From Acidobacteria bacterium UBA2999 (lineage in GTDB: Bacteria; Acidobacteriota; Vicinamibacteria; Vicinamibacterales; UBA2999), in contig DDZV01000055.1 of the NCBI GenBank assembly GCA_002346475.1, positions 1 to 28,772 of the forward strand: a DNA stretch of 28,772 nucleotides, given 5' to 3'. Below, one piece after another: positions 7,008 through 14,578 of the stretch. The first letter of the stretch is position 1. The number at the start of each line of letters is the position of its first letter. A program made the translations under genes and the position numbers. A model generated the notes under the pieces. That model made no database searches, was not told the DNA's origin, and saw only the letters and a program-made list of their open reading frames with translations.

Positions 7008-8273
7008 CTACAAAACTTTCTCTATAATACGCTTCCCATTTCGCTCTCGAATAAAGCCTGCTGCAACCATTGGATCGTGCTCAAAAAAAATTAAATACTC
7101 ATTGTCAATGGCTTCCTGGATAAATCGTTTTTTAAATTTGAGCGTGTCCATCGGGAACAAGTCGTAACCCATAATCCATGGAATAGAGATATGCGCAGTC
7201 GTCGGGATCATGTCTGCAACGAAGACTGCCGTCTTCCCGCCAGACTCTAAATAGACAATTTGGTGCGCTTTGGTATGCCCGCCAGTTTTTTCCACACGGA
7301 CTCCTTTTCGAATTTCTTGGTCAGTTTCGTGGAAAGTCACAACCCCAGCTTTTTCTAAAGGCAAGAAATCTTCTCTACGGTAACTTGCCCTGTTACGCTC
7401 GTGTGGCTGAGTTGCATCCTCCCATTCTGACCGCCGGATAACATACTCAGCCTTTGGAAATCTTGGGACTGGCTGTCCAAGTTCGTCTGTTTTAGTGGCA
7501 CCTCCAAAATGATCAAAATGAAGATGGGTTGCCAAAACAACATCGATTGATTCTGGTGAACACCTTGCTTCTGCAAGAGACTCGTCTAAGCGTCTTTTAC
7601 TATTAAACGCATAAATCGAAGCCTCTTCAAATTTCATTTTATTGCCCGCACCACAATCAATAATCATTTGACCCCAGTCCGCTTCAACTAGTAATGGCCG
7701 CATCGCTAGCTGGATACGGTTACGGCCATCTGGGGGAGCCTTGCTCTCCCACATCGTTCGAGGAACCGTTCCAAACATTGCTCCACCATCCAAACGAAAA
7801 GACCCATCATTTACCGTTGTAAGTTGAAGTTCGCCCAAAGCTAATGTGCCTAGGTTTAAATTAATATCTGGACTCTGAACTTGCTTTAGTTCCACTAGTA
7901 CGCCGTGCGCTGACCTTGGATGAATAAAAGCAACCAGGGCTCCTCCAGCACCTAATGTTGGTTTCTCGTCTATTAGTTGGACTCCACGAGCTCGAAGCTG
8001 CTCAAGGGCGGCGTCAATGTCTTCAACACGGAGAGTTAAATGATGAACACCCGGCCCACGGTTTTTTAAAAATTTTGCAATTGGTGACTTCGGAGATGTC
8101 GCCTCAAGCAACTCCAGGGAAGATTGTCCCAGTGAAATCAAATGAGCTTTAATCTTCTGTGAAACTATTTCTTCAGGTACTTCAACATCAAGGCCAAGCG
8201 CACCCTGATAAAAAGCTAAGGCTTGATCAAGATCTTGAACAGCAATACCAATGTGATCAAGAACAGCTTTCAT
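7008..8273 (-). CDS. Methylmalonyl-CoA epimerase fused to a metallo-beta-lactamase-fold hydrolase
   Basis: One unbroken 421-residue chain holds two complete domains. Residues 1-131 are a vicinal-oxygen-chelate epimerase: DHIGIAV (His7), LGQSSLELLE, GVHHLTLRV (His77/78) and VELKQ (Glu129), the expected metal ligands. That domain converts (2S)- to (2R)-methylmalonyl-CoA in the propionyl-CoA route. A short linker (about 132-143) leads to residues 144-421, an MBL-fold domain. It begins ELQLTTVNDGSFRLDGGAMFG and has the metal motif THLHFDH (His250, His252, Asp254, His255), His333 in GGHTKAH, Asp354 in VADMIP and His399 in FEHDP. This second part resembles lactonase-like or generic MBL hydrolases; its substrate is unknown. 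The ATG overlaps the meaB stop (ATGA), which supports the epimerase call. No methylmalonyl-CoA mutase lies in the window. Confidence 0.9.
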   Translation of the reverse strand: MKAVLDHIGIAVQDLDQALAFYQGALGLDVEVPEEIVSQKIKAHLISLGQSSLELLEATSPKSPIAKFLKNRGPGVHHLTLRVEDIDAALEQLRARGVQLIDEKPTLGAGGALVAFIHPRSAHGVLVELKQVQSPDINLNLGTLALGELQLTTVNDGSFRLDGGAMFGTVPRTMWESKAPPDGRNRIQLAMRPLLVEADWGQMIIDCGAGNKMKFEEASIYAFNSKRRLDESLAEARCSPESIDVVLATHLHFDHFGGATKTDELGQPVPRFPKAEYVIRRSEWEDATQPHERNRASYRREDFLPLEKAGVVTFHETDQEIRKGVRVEKTGGHTKAHQIVYLESGGKTAVFVADMIPTTAHISIPWIMGYDLFPMDTLKFKKRFIQEAIDNEYLIFFEHDPMVAAGFIRERNGKRIIEKVL

Positions 8274-9262
8274 GATTGAAAACTCTGATGTTCAGGATTT
8301 TTTTTCAAAACTTCCGCAACTGCAGTGTAAGGATCTGTTTTACGGGCAGCAACTGCATCAACCAAAAGCGCTAATTTCTTTCCACTAAAAGCGTCTTCAA
8401 ATTCAGCTGTCAGTTCTGATGCAAAAATGTGTCGAAGTCGGTTTTCGACACGTGTGCGCCGACGTTTTACCAATAATTCTGGGCAGCAAGTTATAAATTT
8501 ATTAATTGTCTCCCAAAGCGTATCCACTCCTTGGTTGTTCATCGCCTCTACCTTTAGTACAGGTGGGCGCCAAGCTTCTGGTAAGTATTCTTGGAGGTCT
8601 AACATGGCCTGGACAGACTCTACAGTGCTATCAGCTCCTGGAAGGTCAGACTTGTTTACAATAAAAATGTCTGCAATTTCCATAATGCCAGCTTTAAGCG
8701 CCTGAATACTGTCACCCGCATCTGGCAATAAGGTGAGAACGTAAATATCTGCAGTGTCAACAATCTCTACTTCGTCTTGCCCGACTCCAACAGTTTCAAT
8801 AACTATCGTTTCCTTCCCCATCGCGTCAAGAACCAAAGTCGAATCTCCTGTAGCTAATGCTACCCCTCCTAGATGTCCACGCGTAGCCATGCTTCGTATA
8901 AAAACACCTTGGTCATTCCAGTGAGAACTCATTCGTATTCGATCGCCTAGAATTGCCCCTCCAGAGAACGGGCTCGTTGGATCAATTGCAAGAATGCCCA
9001 CTGAATGCCCAGCGCTACGAATTACAGTTGTGAGACGATCCACGAGAGTGCTTTTACCGCTTCCGGGAACACCGGTAATTCCAATGATGGAAGCTTTACC
9101 AGTATATGGATATAGCTCAGAGATTAACTCTTTGACCTTAGCAGACCCATTCTCAATAAGGGAGATTGCTCTAGCAGCAGCATTGACTTCACCTGCAATT
9201 ACACGTGTAGCCAGGGTTAGTTCATGCGCCGACAAATTAGGTTTTATTAATTTTTCTACCAA
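8270..9262 (-). CDS. meaB: Methylmalonyl-CoA mutase-associated GTPase MeaB
   Basis: MeaB is a G3E P-loop GTPase that guards and reloads the adenosylcobalamin cofactor of methylmalonyl-CoA mutase. It is 330 residues. Visible motifs are the Walker A GVPGSGKST (64-72), AIDPTSPFSGGAILGDRIRM, the switch/base segment ETVGVGQDEVEIVD (156-169), and the guanine-specificity NKSD (203-206). The C-terminal segment supports dimerisation in the family. The only standard start in frame after an upstream stop is a TTG at 9262 (a CTG lies at 9271), with GGAAG almost touching the TTG, so the exact start is uncertain. It is coupled to the epimerase gene by ATGA. Related ArgK/MeaB names refer to the same family. 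Confidence 0.93.
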   Translation of the reverse strand: MVEKLIKPNLSAHELTLATRVIAGEVNAAARAISLIENGSAKVKELISELYPYTGKASIIGITGVPGSGKSTLVDRLTTVIRSAGHSVGILAIDPTSPFSGGAILGDRIRMSSHWNDQGVFIRSMATRGHLGGVALATGDSTLVLDAMGKETIVIETVGVGQDEVEIVDTADIYVLTLLPDAGDSIQALKAGIMEIADIFIVNKSDLPGADSTVESVQAMLDLQEYLPEAWRPPVLKVEAMNNQGVDTLWETINKFITCCPELLVKRRRTRVENRLRHIFASELTAEFEDAFSGKKLALLVDAVAARKTDPYTAVAEVLKKNPEHQSFQS

Positions 9263-9369
9263 TTCTTCCAGCCCATACCTTGAGAAAGATTAACCAAAAA
9301 ACAGCTATTTTATGCAGCTTCTCTGACTGGGAGCTTATAGCTGGTAATCACCAATACTTGAAGCAATCG

Positions 9370-9873
9370 ATGAATGCACTTTATCATGTCAAAATCTTGC
9401 GTCGGCTACTTCTATTGCTTGTCATTATGACTTTGTGTGCATCGCCTGTTTTTGCTGATGCCACTGCCTTTATAGGAACTGGCACGACTCCTTCGAATAG
9501 ACAGGCACGTGGATTTGCGGCTGGGTTTGGCCTATTCATTTTTGGCTTTGAATTTGAATACAGCAACATCACTGAAAGCGAGATGCCTGCCCCAGCACTT
9601 AGAACCCTCATGGGAAATGTTCTAGTGCAAACTCCAGGAGCTTTTTTAATCCCAGGTATACAGTTCTACCTAACGATGGGTGCCGGTGGCTACACCGAAA
9701 CCCTTGGAGCACATGAAGTCAGAAATATTGGGTTTAATAGCGGTGGCGGGATAAAGGTCTCGTTAGCAGGGCCAATCCGTGTTCGGTTAGACTACAGAAT
9801 CTTTCGCTTGCGTGGGGATGCCCTCTACCCCACATCACATCGGCTTTACGGAGGTCTTAATCTTTCGTTCTAG
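9370..9873 (+). CDS. Small outer-membrane beta-barrel-type protein
   Basis: From the ATG at 9370 the protein is 167 residues. Residues 1-28 form a signal peptide: basic KILRR, a Leu-rich core, then ASPVFADA as a likely cleavage region. The mature part alternates polar and hydrophobic residues, with Gly-rich and aromatic-rich strands (GFGLFIFGFEFEYSN, FYLTMGAGGY, IRVRLDYRIFRL). It ends in LYGGLNLSF, the C-terminal Phe typical of barrel proteins inserted by BamA. I cannot place it in a named family. The open frame extends upstream to 9280, but that adds 30 residues before the signal peptide and is unlikely. It stands alone, divergent from meaB and convergent with the secreted gene at 9949. No convincing promoter was found in the 107 bases before it. 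Confidence 0.7.
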   Translation: MNALYHVKILRRLLLLLVIMTLCASPVFADATAFIGTGTTPSNRQARGFAAGFGLFIFGFEFEYSNITESEMPAPALRTLMGNVLVQTPGAFLIPGIQFYLTMGAGGYTETLGAHEVRNIGFNSGGGIKVSLAGPIRVRLDYRIFRLRGDALYPTSHRLYGGLNLSF

Positions 9874-9948
9874 GAAAAGAAGCCAGCGATAAATAGAGAA
9901 CTGCCCCGCCCCGTAACTCAACTGAGCTAGTTGTTGCTAACTATCTAT

Positions 9949-10476
9949 TTAGGGGACCTGTTCAAGAGGAAGCACCTTCCCCCTAACAAGATCAAGGTTT
10001 AGCAAGCTCTGATTGCCTGCATAGGCACCAATATACAGTTTGTAAATTTCCTGAATCTCGTCTGGAAATGCCTCACTTAAAATTTGTGAAACTGTATAAT
10101 CAGCCCCCACAACCACTGGATCCATGAAGAAAAGGTATAAGACACTTCCATTTGGACCAGGCTCAACTGCCCTGTAAACCTTCCAGCCATTACCTTGTTG
10201 ACGTCGGATTGGATCGGTAGAGACCTTAAGTGCAGACTGAATACGACCAATGACTATTTCAAAATCATCGGTTTTATCTCTTTGAATTGGATTGAATATT
10301 ACGCCTGCCTCAGAACCAAAAACCCTTCCAGTAGGTGCCCCTAGATCAGGCTGATTAGTTTCCTGAGCGGTTTCTTCTTGTGCAGAAACAACAATAGTGC
10401 CGGGTAGCGCTTTGGCAACAAGCACTCCGAAAAGCGCCATCGTCAACATGGACGCCACGCCAGCTCTATTTTTCAC
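9949..10476 (-). CDS. Secreted protein of unknown function, paralogue of the gene at 10499-10957
   Basis: The protein has 175 residues. Residues 1-32 look like a signal peptide (MKNR, a hydrophobic stretch, then VVSAQ). The start is a GTG at 10476, preferred because it gives the basic N-region; an ATG nine codons in is an alternative. The mature domain shares its core with the upstream neighbour: K-x-x-D-F, a helix ending in ALK, S-x-D-P-x-R-R-Q, GWKVYR, G-S-V-L-Y-L-F, MDPVVVGADYTVSQIL, EAFPDEIQEIYKLYIGAYAG. No catalytic residues or metal site are obvious. It belongs to no family I can name. Its gene closely follows the paralogue (22-base gap), so the two probably come from tandem duplication and share a message. 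Confidence 0.75.
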   Translation of the reverse strand: MKNRAGVASMLTMALFGVLVAKALPGTIVVSAQEETAQETNQPDLGAPTGRVFGSEAGVIFNPIQRDKTDDFEIVIGRIQSALKVSTDPIRRQQGNGWKVYRAVEPGPNGSVLYLFFMDPVVVGADYTVSQILSEAFPDEIQEIYKLYIGAYAGNQSLLNLDLVRGKVLPLEQVP

Positions 10477-10498
10477 AGTAGATTCTGCAACAACTAAC

Positions 10499-10954
10499 TT
10501 AGAAGTCTTTTACTACGTCACCAACGCTAGCGCCAATGGGTGCACCAAAAGCTCCTGCATAAAGATCGTACATTGCCCGTTGTTGGTCTGGAAAACCTTC
10601 ATACAAAATTGTGAGAATCGCATAATCAGCACCAGGCACAACAGGGTCTATAAGGTGAGTGAAAACAACGTTGCCATCAGGCATACTTCCGCCCCTGACA
10701 ACCTTCCAACCGGCCAACTGTCGCCGGGCGTCAGGCCTATCTGAACTCTCTAATGCTTGCTCAACCTTATCAAGGACTTCCATAAAATCAGAAATCTTGT
10801 CTGGCTTAATGGCCATGCTCCACATGGCAACTTCCCCATCAAATGTGAATGGCTCCTGAGCAAAAAGCCGTGCTGGCTCGCCCGTATCACCGGGTAAAAA
10901 AGAAGGCAGCGCAATCAGACTTACGCTCAGTAATATCCCAGACAGTCGTCGCAT
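10499..10954 (-). CDS. Secreted protein of unknown function, paralogue of the gene at 9949-10476
   Basis: The protein is 151 residues from the ATG at 10954. A signal peptide covers about residues 1-33 (MRRL, a hydrophobic core, then ARLFAQE). Two ATGs are adjacent; AAGGAG at 10962-10967 is four bases from the first (10957) and seven from the second, so the second is favoured. The mature part matches its neighbour segment by segment: KPDKISDFMEVL, EQALESSDRPDARRQLAGWKVVRG, VVFTHLIDPVVPGADYAILTILYEGFPDQQ and MYDLYAGAFGAP. The conserved D-P-V-V-x-G-A-D-Y and F-P-D residues define the family. It lies 26 bases after hemW, so it may be the tail of the dnaK run, but the strong ribosome site suggests independent high translation. 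Confidence 0.75.
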   Translation of the reverse strand: MRRLSGILLSVSLIALPSFLPGDTGEPARLFAQEPFTFDGEVAMWSMAIKPDKISDFMEVLDKVEQALESSDRPDARRQLAGWKVVRGGSMPDGNVVFTHLIDPVVPGADYAILTILYEGFPDQQRAMYDLYAGAFGAPIGASVGDVVKDF

Positions 10955-10961
10955 CATCTTT

Positions 10962-10967
10962 CTCCTT
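10962..10967 (-). promoter_or_regulatory. Strong Shine-Dalgarno site selecting the second of two adjacent ATGs
   Basis: AAGGAG on the minus strand, seven bases from the ATG at 10954 and four from the ATG at 10957. The seven-base spacing favours the second ATG. Confidence 0.6.
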
Positions 10968-10983
10968 AAGAACGCTCTATTAT

Positions 10984-12117
10984 CTACCGTATCCTTGAAC
11001 CTACAAAAACTCTCATAACCTCATGAGACAACAACATCCCATGCCTCGTAAGCTTCAGGCACTCCTGATCATAGCTCAGTAAGCCTCGATCCAAGAACAC
11101 TTGAAGTTCATTTCTAAATTTTGCCCAAACATTTACTCCGTAATGGTGACTAATTTTACCTAAATCAACACCTGATGCTAAACGCAGGCCAGTGAAAAGT
11201 GTTTCTTCTAGCTGTTCTTCTTTGGTTAGTTTTCTCCTGTTAATTGGGACTAATCCTCTTTTTTTAACAGTATTAATATAGTCTTCCGTCCCTGAACGAT
11301 TCATCCAACGAACCCCGTCACGGGTAGAATGGGCACCGCATCCAAATCCTAACCACTCTCCATCCGTCCAGTACTTTAGGTTATGCCGAGACTCCCTGTC
11401 AGGCTTGGCTACATTTGATATCTCATATTGGTGATATCCAGCAGTATCTAGTTTCGCCATTCCTTCTAAATACATATCTGCTGCGTCATCATCTGGAGCC
11501 AAGCTCCATCTCTGCTGAGCCATCTCTCCTCGTAACGGTGCGCCAGGATAAAGTTCTAAAAGATAAAGCGACGCATGATCGGGATCTAGGCCAATTAAAG
11601 AATCGACCGATTCAAGCCACTGAGAAACAGATTGTTGCGGCAGCCACATCATAAGATCTAGGCTCACATTATTAAAACCAGCTGCCCTGGCAAAACCTAC
11701 AGCCTCACGCGCACAATTTGCAGAATGAAGCCTACTCAACCGAACTAATTCATCATCCCGAAATGACTGCACACCATAACTAAGACGTGTCACTCCAGAC
11801 AATTTAAATCCAACTAACTTTTCAAATGATACAGTTTCAGGGTTTGCCTCAAGCGTAATTTCAGTGCCAGGGCTCAAGCTGAAACTCTCTCGACATGTCT
11901 CAATAATTGAAGCTACCTCAACAGGTTCAAGCAAGGACGGCGTCCCGCCACCAAAAAAAACGCTGTCAGCTGATTCGCCGTTGCCTGCGAGACGGATTTC
12001 TTCAAGCAATGCCTGTACGTAACGAGTTTTTAATTCTTCGTCGTACAAGCCACGATTGAAGTTGCAGTAATTACAAATAGACGAACAAAAAGGAATATGG
12101 ATGTACAGTCCTAGCAA
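10984..12117 (-). CDS. hemW: Radical SAM heme chaperone HemW
   Basis: HemW is a radical-SAM protein that binds heme and a 4Fe-4S cluster and hands heme to client proteins. It was long misnamed an oxygen-independent coproporphyrinogen III oxidase. It has 377 residues. YIHIPFCSSICNYCNF gives the cluster cysteines C11, C15 and C18 (C-x3-C-x2-C). GGGTPS is at 56-61, and EANPE, RLSYGVQSF, DLMMWLP and YEISN follow in the usual order. The C-terminal HemW domain includes WLGFGCGAHS and a winged-helix tail (EETLFTGLRLASGVDL). The start is TTG at 12117: an in-frame TAG lies only three codons upstream and no alternative precedes IHIPFC. No Shine-Dalgarno is clear. It follows the DnaC-like ATPase by 31 bases. 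Confidence 0.92.
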   Translation of the reverse strand: MLGLYIHIPFCSSICNYCNFNRGLYDEELKTRYVQALLEEIRLAGNGESADSVFFGGGTPSLLEPVEVASIIETCRESFSLSPGTEITLEANPETVSFEKLVGFKLSGVTRLSYGVQSFRDDELVRLSRLHSANCAREAVGFARAAGFNNVSLDLMMWLPQQSVSQWLESVDSLIGLDPDHASLYLLELYPGAPLRGEMAQQRWSLAPDDDAADMYLEGMAKLDTAGYHQYEISNVAKPDRESRHNLKYWTDGEWLGFGCGAHSTRDGVRWMNRSGTEDYINTVKKRGLVPINRRKLTKEEQLEETLFTGLRLASGVDLGKISHHYGVNVWAKFRNELQVFLDRGLLSYDQECLKLTRHGMLLSHEVMRVFVGSRIR

Positions 12118-12148
12118 GGTTTGCTAATTCTACTGTGCTAATTAACTA

Positions 12149-12997
12149 TTACTCACTGCCGCCACGGCCACCCGTCCACTTGAGATCAGCTTTTTCATGC
12201 TTCCGAGTCAGATTGCGCAACTGTGCTCGGGCTGGTTCTCCTGATTTTACAGGCAACTTACGTCTAGGCTGAGCTTTCCACGATTTATAAAGATCCTCCG
12301 CGTCGGCATTTGGTGGAAGATTTCGATAATCTGGTCCATCGTACTCTAGGAATTCACACATTTCCCTCAATCTAGAGTGCAAACGGAAACCAACCCTGAC
12401 AAGCAGTGATTGAGGCTCCCCTTCTGGAATATCTTCATAATTTGAAGTAAAAATTGTCGGCCGGCGTTCATTGTAGCGAGTATTAACTATAAGACTCATG
12501 GTCTCTTCAACCCAGTCTGTTAAGCGCTCAGCGCCAAGGTCGTCTAAGACTAACAGTTCAGCTTCCATAACGGGACGAAGAACGTCCATTTCAGCAGTAT
12601 TTAGGACTGGATTGTATGTGCTCCGAATATCTCTCAGAAGGCCACGGGTATCGTAATAAAGGCCTCGTGCTCCTGTTGAGAGAATAACGCTTCGCAACAC
12701 TGAAACCGCAATATGCGTCTTCCCGATTCCCGGTGGCCCAATAAGAACCATCCCCTTTGATACTACAGGGAACTTGTCTATAAATTTTCTAGCCCTGTCA
12801 ATAGTTCGCAACAATTGTTCATTATCGTAAACAATAAAATTATCTAAATCGCAACGCCGGTAGCGTGGTGGAATACGTGCTTCTTGCAGACGTTGCTCAA
12901 TTAAGACTTCTCGACGACAATCACAACGTATAACACGGGCAATATCGTTTACTTGGATTGTTTTCCAGCCTGAATCGTTACAAGTCGAACAAGTCAC
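12149..12997 (-). CDS. DnaC/DnaI-like AAA+ ATPase with N-terminal zinc-binding motif
   Basis: The protein has 282 residues and is related to DnaC/DnaI helicase loaders and to IstB-like ATPases. Cys3, Cys6, Cys25 and Cys27 form a likely zinc site (C-S-T-C ... C-D-C). The ATPase core has Walker A GPPGIGKT (87-94), Walker B LLVLDDLGAE (148-157), and TSN at 184-186 as sensor 1. A loop with RLHSRLREMCEF follows, as in DnaC-type arginine-finger regions. The last 40 residues are strongly basic (KSWKAQPRRKLPVK onward). No transposase is adjacent, so a cellular loader is more likely than an IstB element protein. The start is GTG at 12997; a nearby ATG at 13004 is out of frame. Sitting between hspR and hemW, it may be stress-co-regulated, but its role there is unproven. 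Confidence 0.85.
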   Translation of the reverse strand: MTCSTCNDSGWKTIQVNDIARVIRCDCRREVLIEQRLQEARIPPRYRRCDLDNFIVYDNEQLLRTIDRARKFIDKFPVVSKGMVLIGPPGIGKTHIAVSVLRSVILSTGARGLYYDTRGLLRDIRSTYNPVLNTAEMDVLRPVMEAELLVLDDLGAERLTDWVEETMSLIVNTRYNERRPTIFTSNYEDIPEGEPQSLLVRVGFRLHSRLREMCEFLEYDGPDYRNLPPNADAEDLYKSWKAQPRRKLPVKSGEPARAQLRNLTRKHEKADLKWTGGRGGSE

Positions 12998-13069
12998 GCG
13001 ACATGTTAACCTAAAATTTAGATAGAGACACGCGTATGATCGGTTTCAGTCTTAATTCTTTGATGGGTT

Positions 13070-13477
13070 TTATTTTTTTGAAGGACTTCGAGGCGGAACT
13101 CGGCGTACTAGATCAGTTGGAGCAGACTTCACAAGTGCGGTTGAAAGACGTTGCTCCCAATCATCAATTCCTCGTGAAAGTTCCTGTTTAACATATTCCA
13201 TAAACTCGTTAACTTCAGCTTGCATCGCTTCAATCTTAAGACGCATGTTTAGAATAATCTCAACTCCTGCAAGATTTACACCGAGGTCACGAGTTAACGA
13301 CAGAATGACCTCCAATTGAACAAGATCCTCCTCAGAGTACAAACGCGTATTCCCCTCAGTGCGTGATGGCTGAAGCAACCCCTCTCGCTCGTAGAGACGA
13401 AGCGTCTGAGGGTGAATACTGTATTTTTCCGCTACTGCGCTAATCATGTAGTAACCTTTGCCGCCGCGCTTAGCCAT
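13070..13477 (-). CDS. hspR: MerR-family heat-shock repressor HspR
   Basis: HspR is a MerR-type repressor that binds inverted repeats called HAIR upstream of dnaK operons and uses DnaK as co-repressor. The protein has 135 residues. The helix-turn-helix region is unmistakable: YYMISAVAEKYSIHPQTLRLYEREGLLQPSRTEGNTRLYSEEDL (listed as a feature at residues 9-52). A coiled-coil dimerisation helix follows (about 66-107, VNLAGVEIILNMRLKIEAMQ...), then a short basic tail. It lies 18 bases after dnaJ, the classic dnaK-dnaJ-hspR order, so feedback control of its own message is expected from the family. The candidate operator lies in the dnaK promoter. CAGG upstream of the ATG is a weak ribosome site. 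No grpE is in the window. Confidence 0.92.
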   Translation of the reverse strand: MAKRGGKGYYMISAVAEKYSIHPQTLRLYEREGLLQPSRTEGNTRLYSEEDLVQLEVILSLTRDLGVNLAGVEIILNMRLKIEAMQAEVNEFMEYVKQELSRGIDDWEQRLSTALVKSAPTDLVRRVPPRSPSKK

Positions 13478-13495
13478 CTGTGAAACCTGCCTCCC

Positions 13496-14575
13496 CTACT
13501 TACACTCTCGCACGCTCTCACTATTAATTTTTGCAAATTCCCTAAGTAATTCCTTTGATTTTTCAGATAGAACCTTCGGGAGCATTAGTTGTACTTCGAC
13601 GAATAAATCACCACGCTGATCATTCTTTAGAGAAGGCATTCCTCGCCCACGTAATCTGAATCTCTGACCAGATTGTGTGCCTGGAGGAACTCGTAATGTC
13701 ACGTGTCCACCTGGTTCCTCAATATCTACACGAGAGCCAAGTGCAGCCTCGTGCACTGCCAGAGAGATAACTGTAAAAAGATCGTCTCCTTCACGGCGGT
13801 ACGAAGGATGCTCGCCAACTTGAACTGTTACAAACAGATCCCCTACTTCACCGCTAGGCAATCCAACATTTCCTTTCTTTTGAATACGCACACGATCGCC
13901 GTCAGCGATGCCTGCCGGAATACGAACTACTACATTCTCAGTGCGCATTTCATGGCCCGTACCATCACATTGAACACAACGTTGCAGACTTTCTTCTCCT
14001 GTTCCAGCACACGTCAAGCAACCCTTGGTGAAAACCATATGGCCATGCACTGTTCTTAAAATACCAGTTCCTCGACATGCTCTACATGATAGAGCAGCAA
14101 CCTGAGTACTCCCTTGTCCGTTACACTGGCGACAGGTTCCACGTCGCGTTACAACAACTGTCGACTCGGTTCCTTTCAACGACTGATTGAAGGTCAGTGA
14201 AATTTTTTTATGTAGATCTGAGCCTACATCTGCTGATGTTTGCCGCTGGGCGGCCCGTTCAGCAAGAACTTCGTCTACTAGACTGCCAAAAGCGCCATCG
14301 TAATCAGAACCACGCCTTGAAAAATCAAAACCCTCAAACCCGGAAACAGTGCCCCCTATGTTTTCCACGATATTTCCAACTGTGTCATAGCGATAACGCC
14401 GATCTGGGTCAACGAGGGTCTCGTAAGCCTCTAAAATTTGACGAAAGCTAGCTTCGGCATAGCTGTCTCCAGGATTAATATCTGGATGGTAGCGCCGGGC
14501 CAGCTTTCGATAGGCTCTCTTAATATCAGCCTCAGAAGCCTCCTGCGTAACGCCAAGGACTAGATAGAGATCCAT
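13496..14575 (-). CDS. dnaJ: Chaperone protein DnaJ
   Basis: DnaJ delivers unfolded clients to DnaK and stimulates its ATPase. The protein is 359 residues. The J domain holds HPD at residues 30-32, then a linker with Gly/Phe-rich stretches (GFEGFDF). Four complete zinc-ribbon repeats C-x2-C-x-G-x-G lie at 148-155, 164-171, 186-193 and 200-207, so this is a type I DnaJ. The C-terminal client-binding domains follow, with GGHVTLRVPPGTQSGQRFRLRGRGMP. The N-terminus is a few residues shorter than in E. coli (it starts MDLYLVLGV). The ATG is three bases after the dnaK stop, with the GAGGAAG at the end of dnaK as a possible ribosome site. Expected co-expression with dnaK and hspR. Confidence 0.97.
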   Translation of the reverse strand: MDLYLVLGVTQEASEADIKRAYRKLARRYHPDINPGDSYAEASFRQILEAYETLVDPDRRYRYDTVGNIVENIGGTVSGFEGFDFSRRGSDYDGAFGSLVDEVLAERAAQRQTSADVGSDLHKKISLTFNQSLKGTESTVVVTRRGTCRQCNGQGSTQVAALSCRACRGTGILRTVHGHMVFTKGCLTCAGTGEESLQRCVQCDGTGHEMRTENVVVRIPAGIADGDRVRIQKKGNVGLPSGEVGDLFVTVQVGEHPSYRREGDDLFTVISLAVHEAALGSRVDIEEPGGHVTLRVPPGTQSGQRFRLRGRGMPSLKNDQRGDLFVEVQLMLPKVLSEKSKELLREFAKINSESVRECK

Positions 14576-14578
14576 GGT

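Noticed and set aside
9263..9369. Divergent promoters between meaB and the beta-barrel gene
   Set aside because: AATACT and TAAAAT boxes can be picked out, but none has a -35 partner at acceptable spacing, so nothing is called in this interval.
9890..9951. Inverted repeat TAAATAG ... CTATTTA enclosing a CAACT-GAGCT-AGTTG hairpin between two convergent genes, as a terminator
   Set aside because: The inner stem is only five pairs with low GC, there is no U-tract on either strand, and the outer arms are far apart with one arm covering the stop codon of the gene at 9949.
12149..12997. IstB-type insertion-sequence ATPase
   Set aside because: There is no IstA transposase, no terminal inverted repeat and no broken neighbour; the gene sits in frame-tight order between hspR and hemW.
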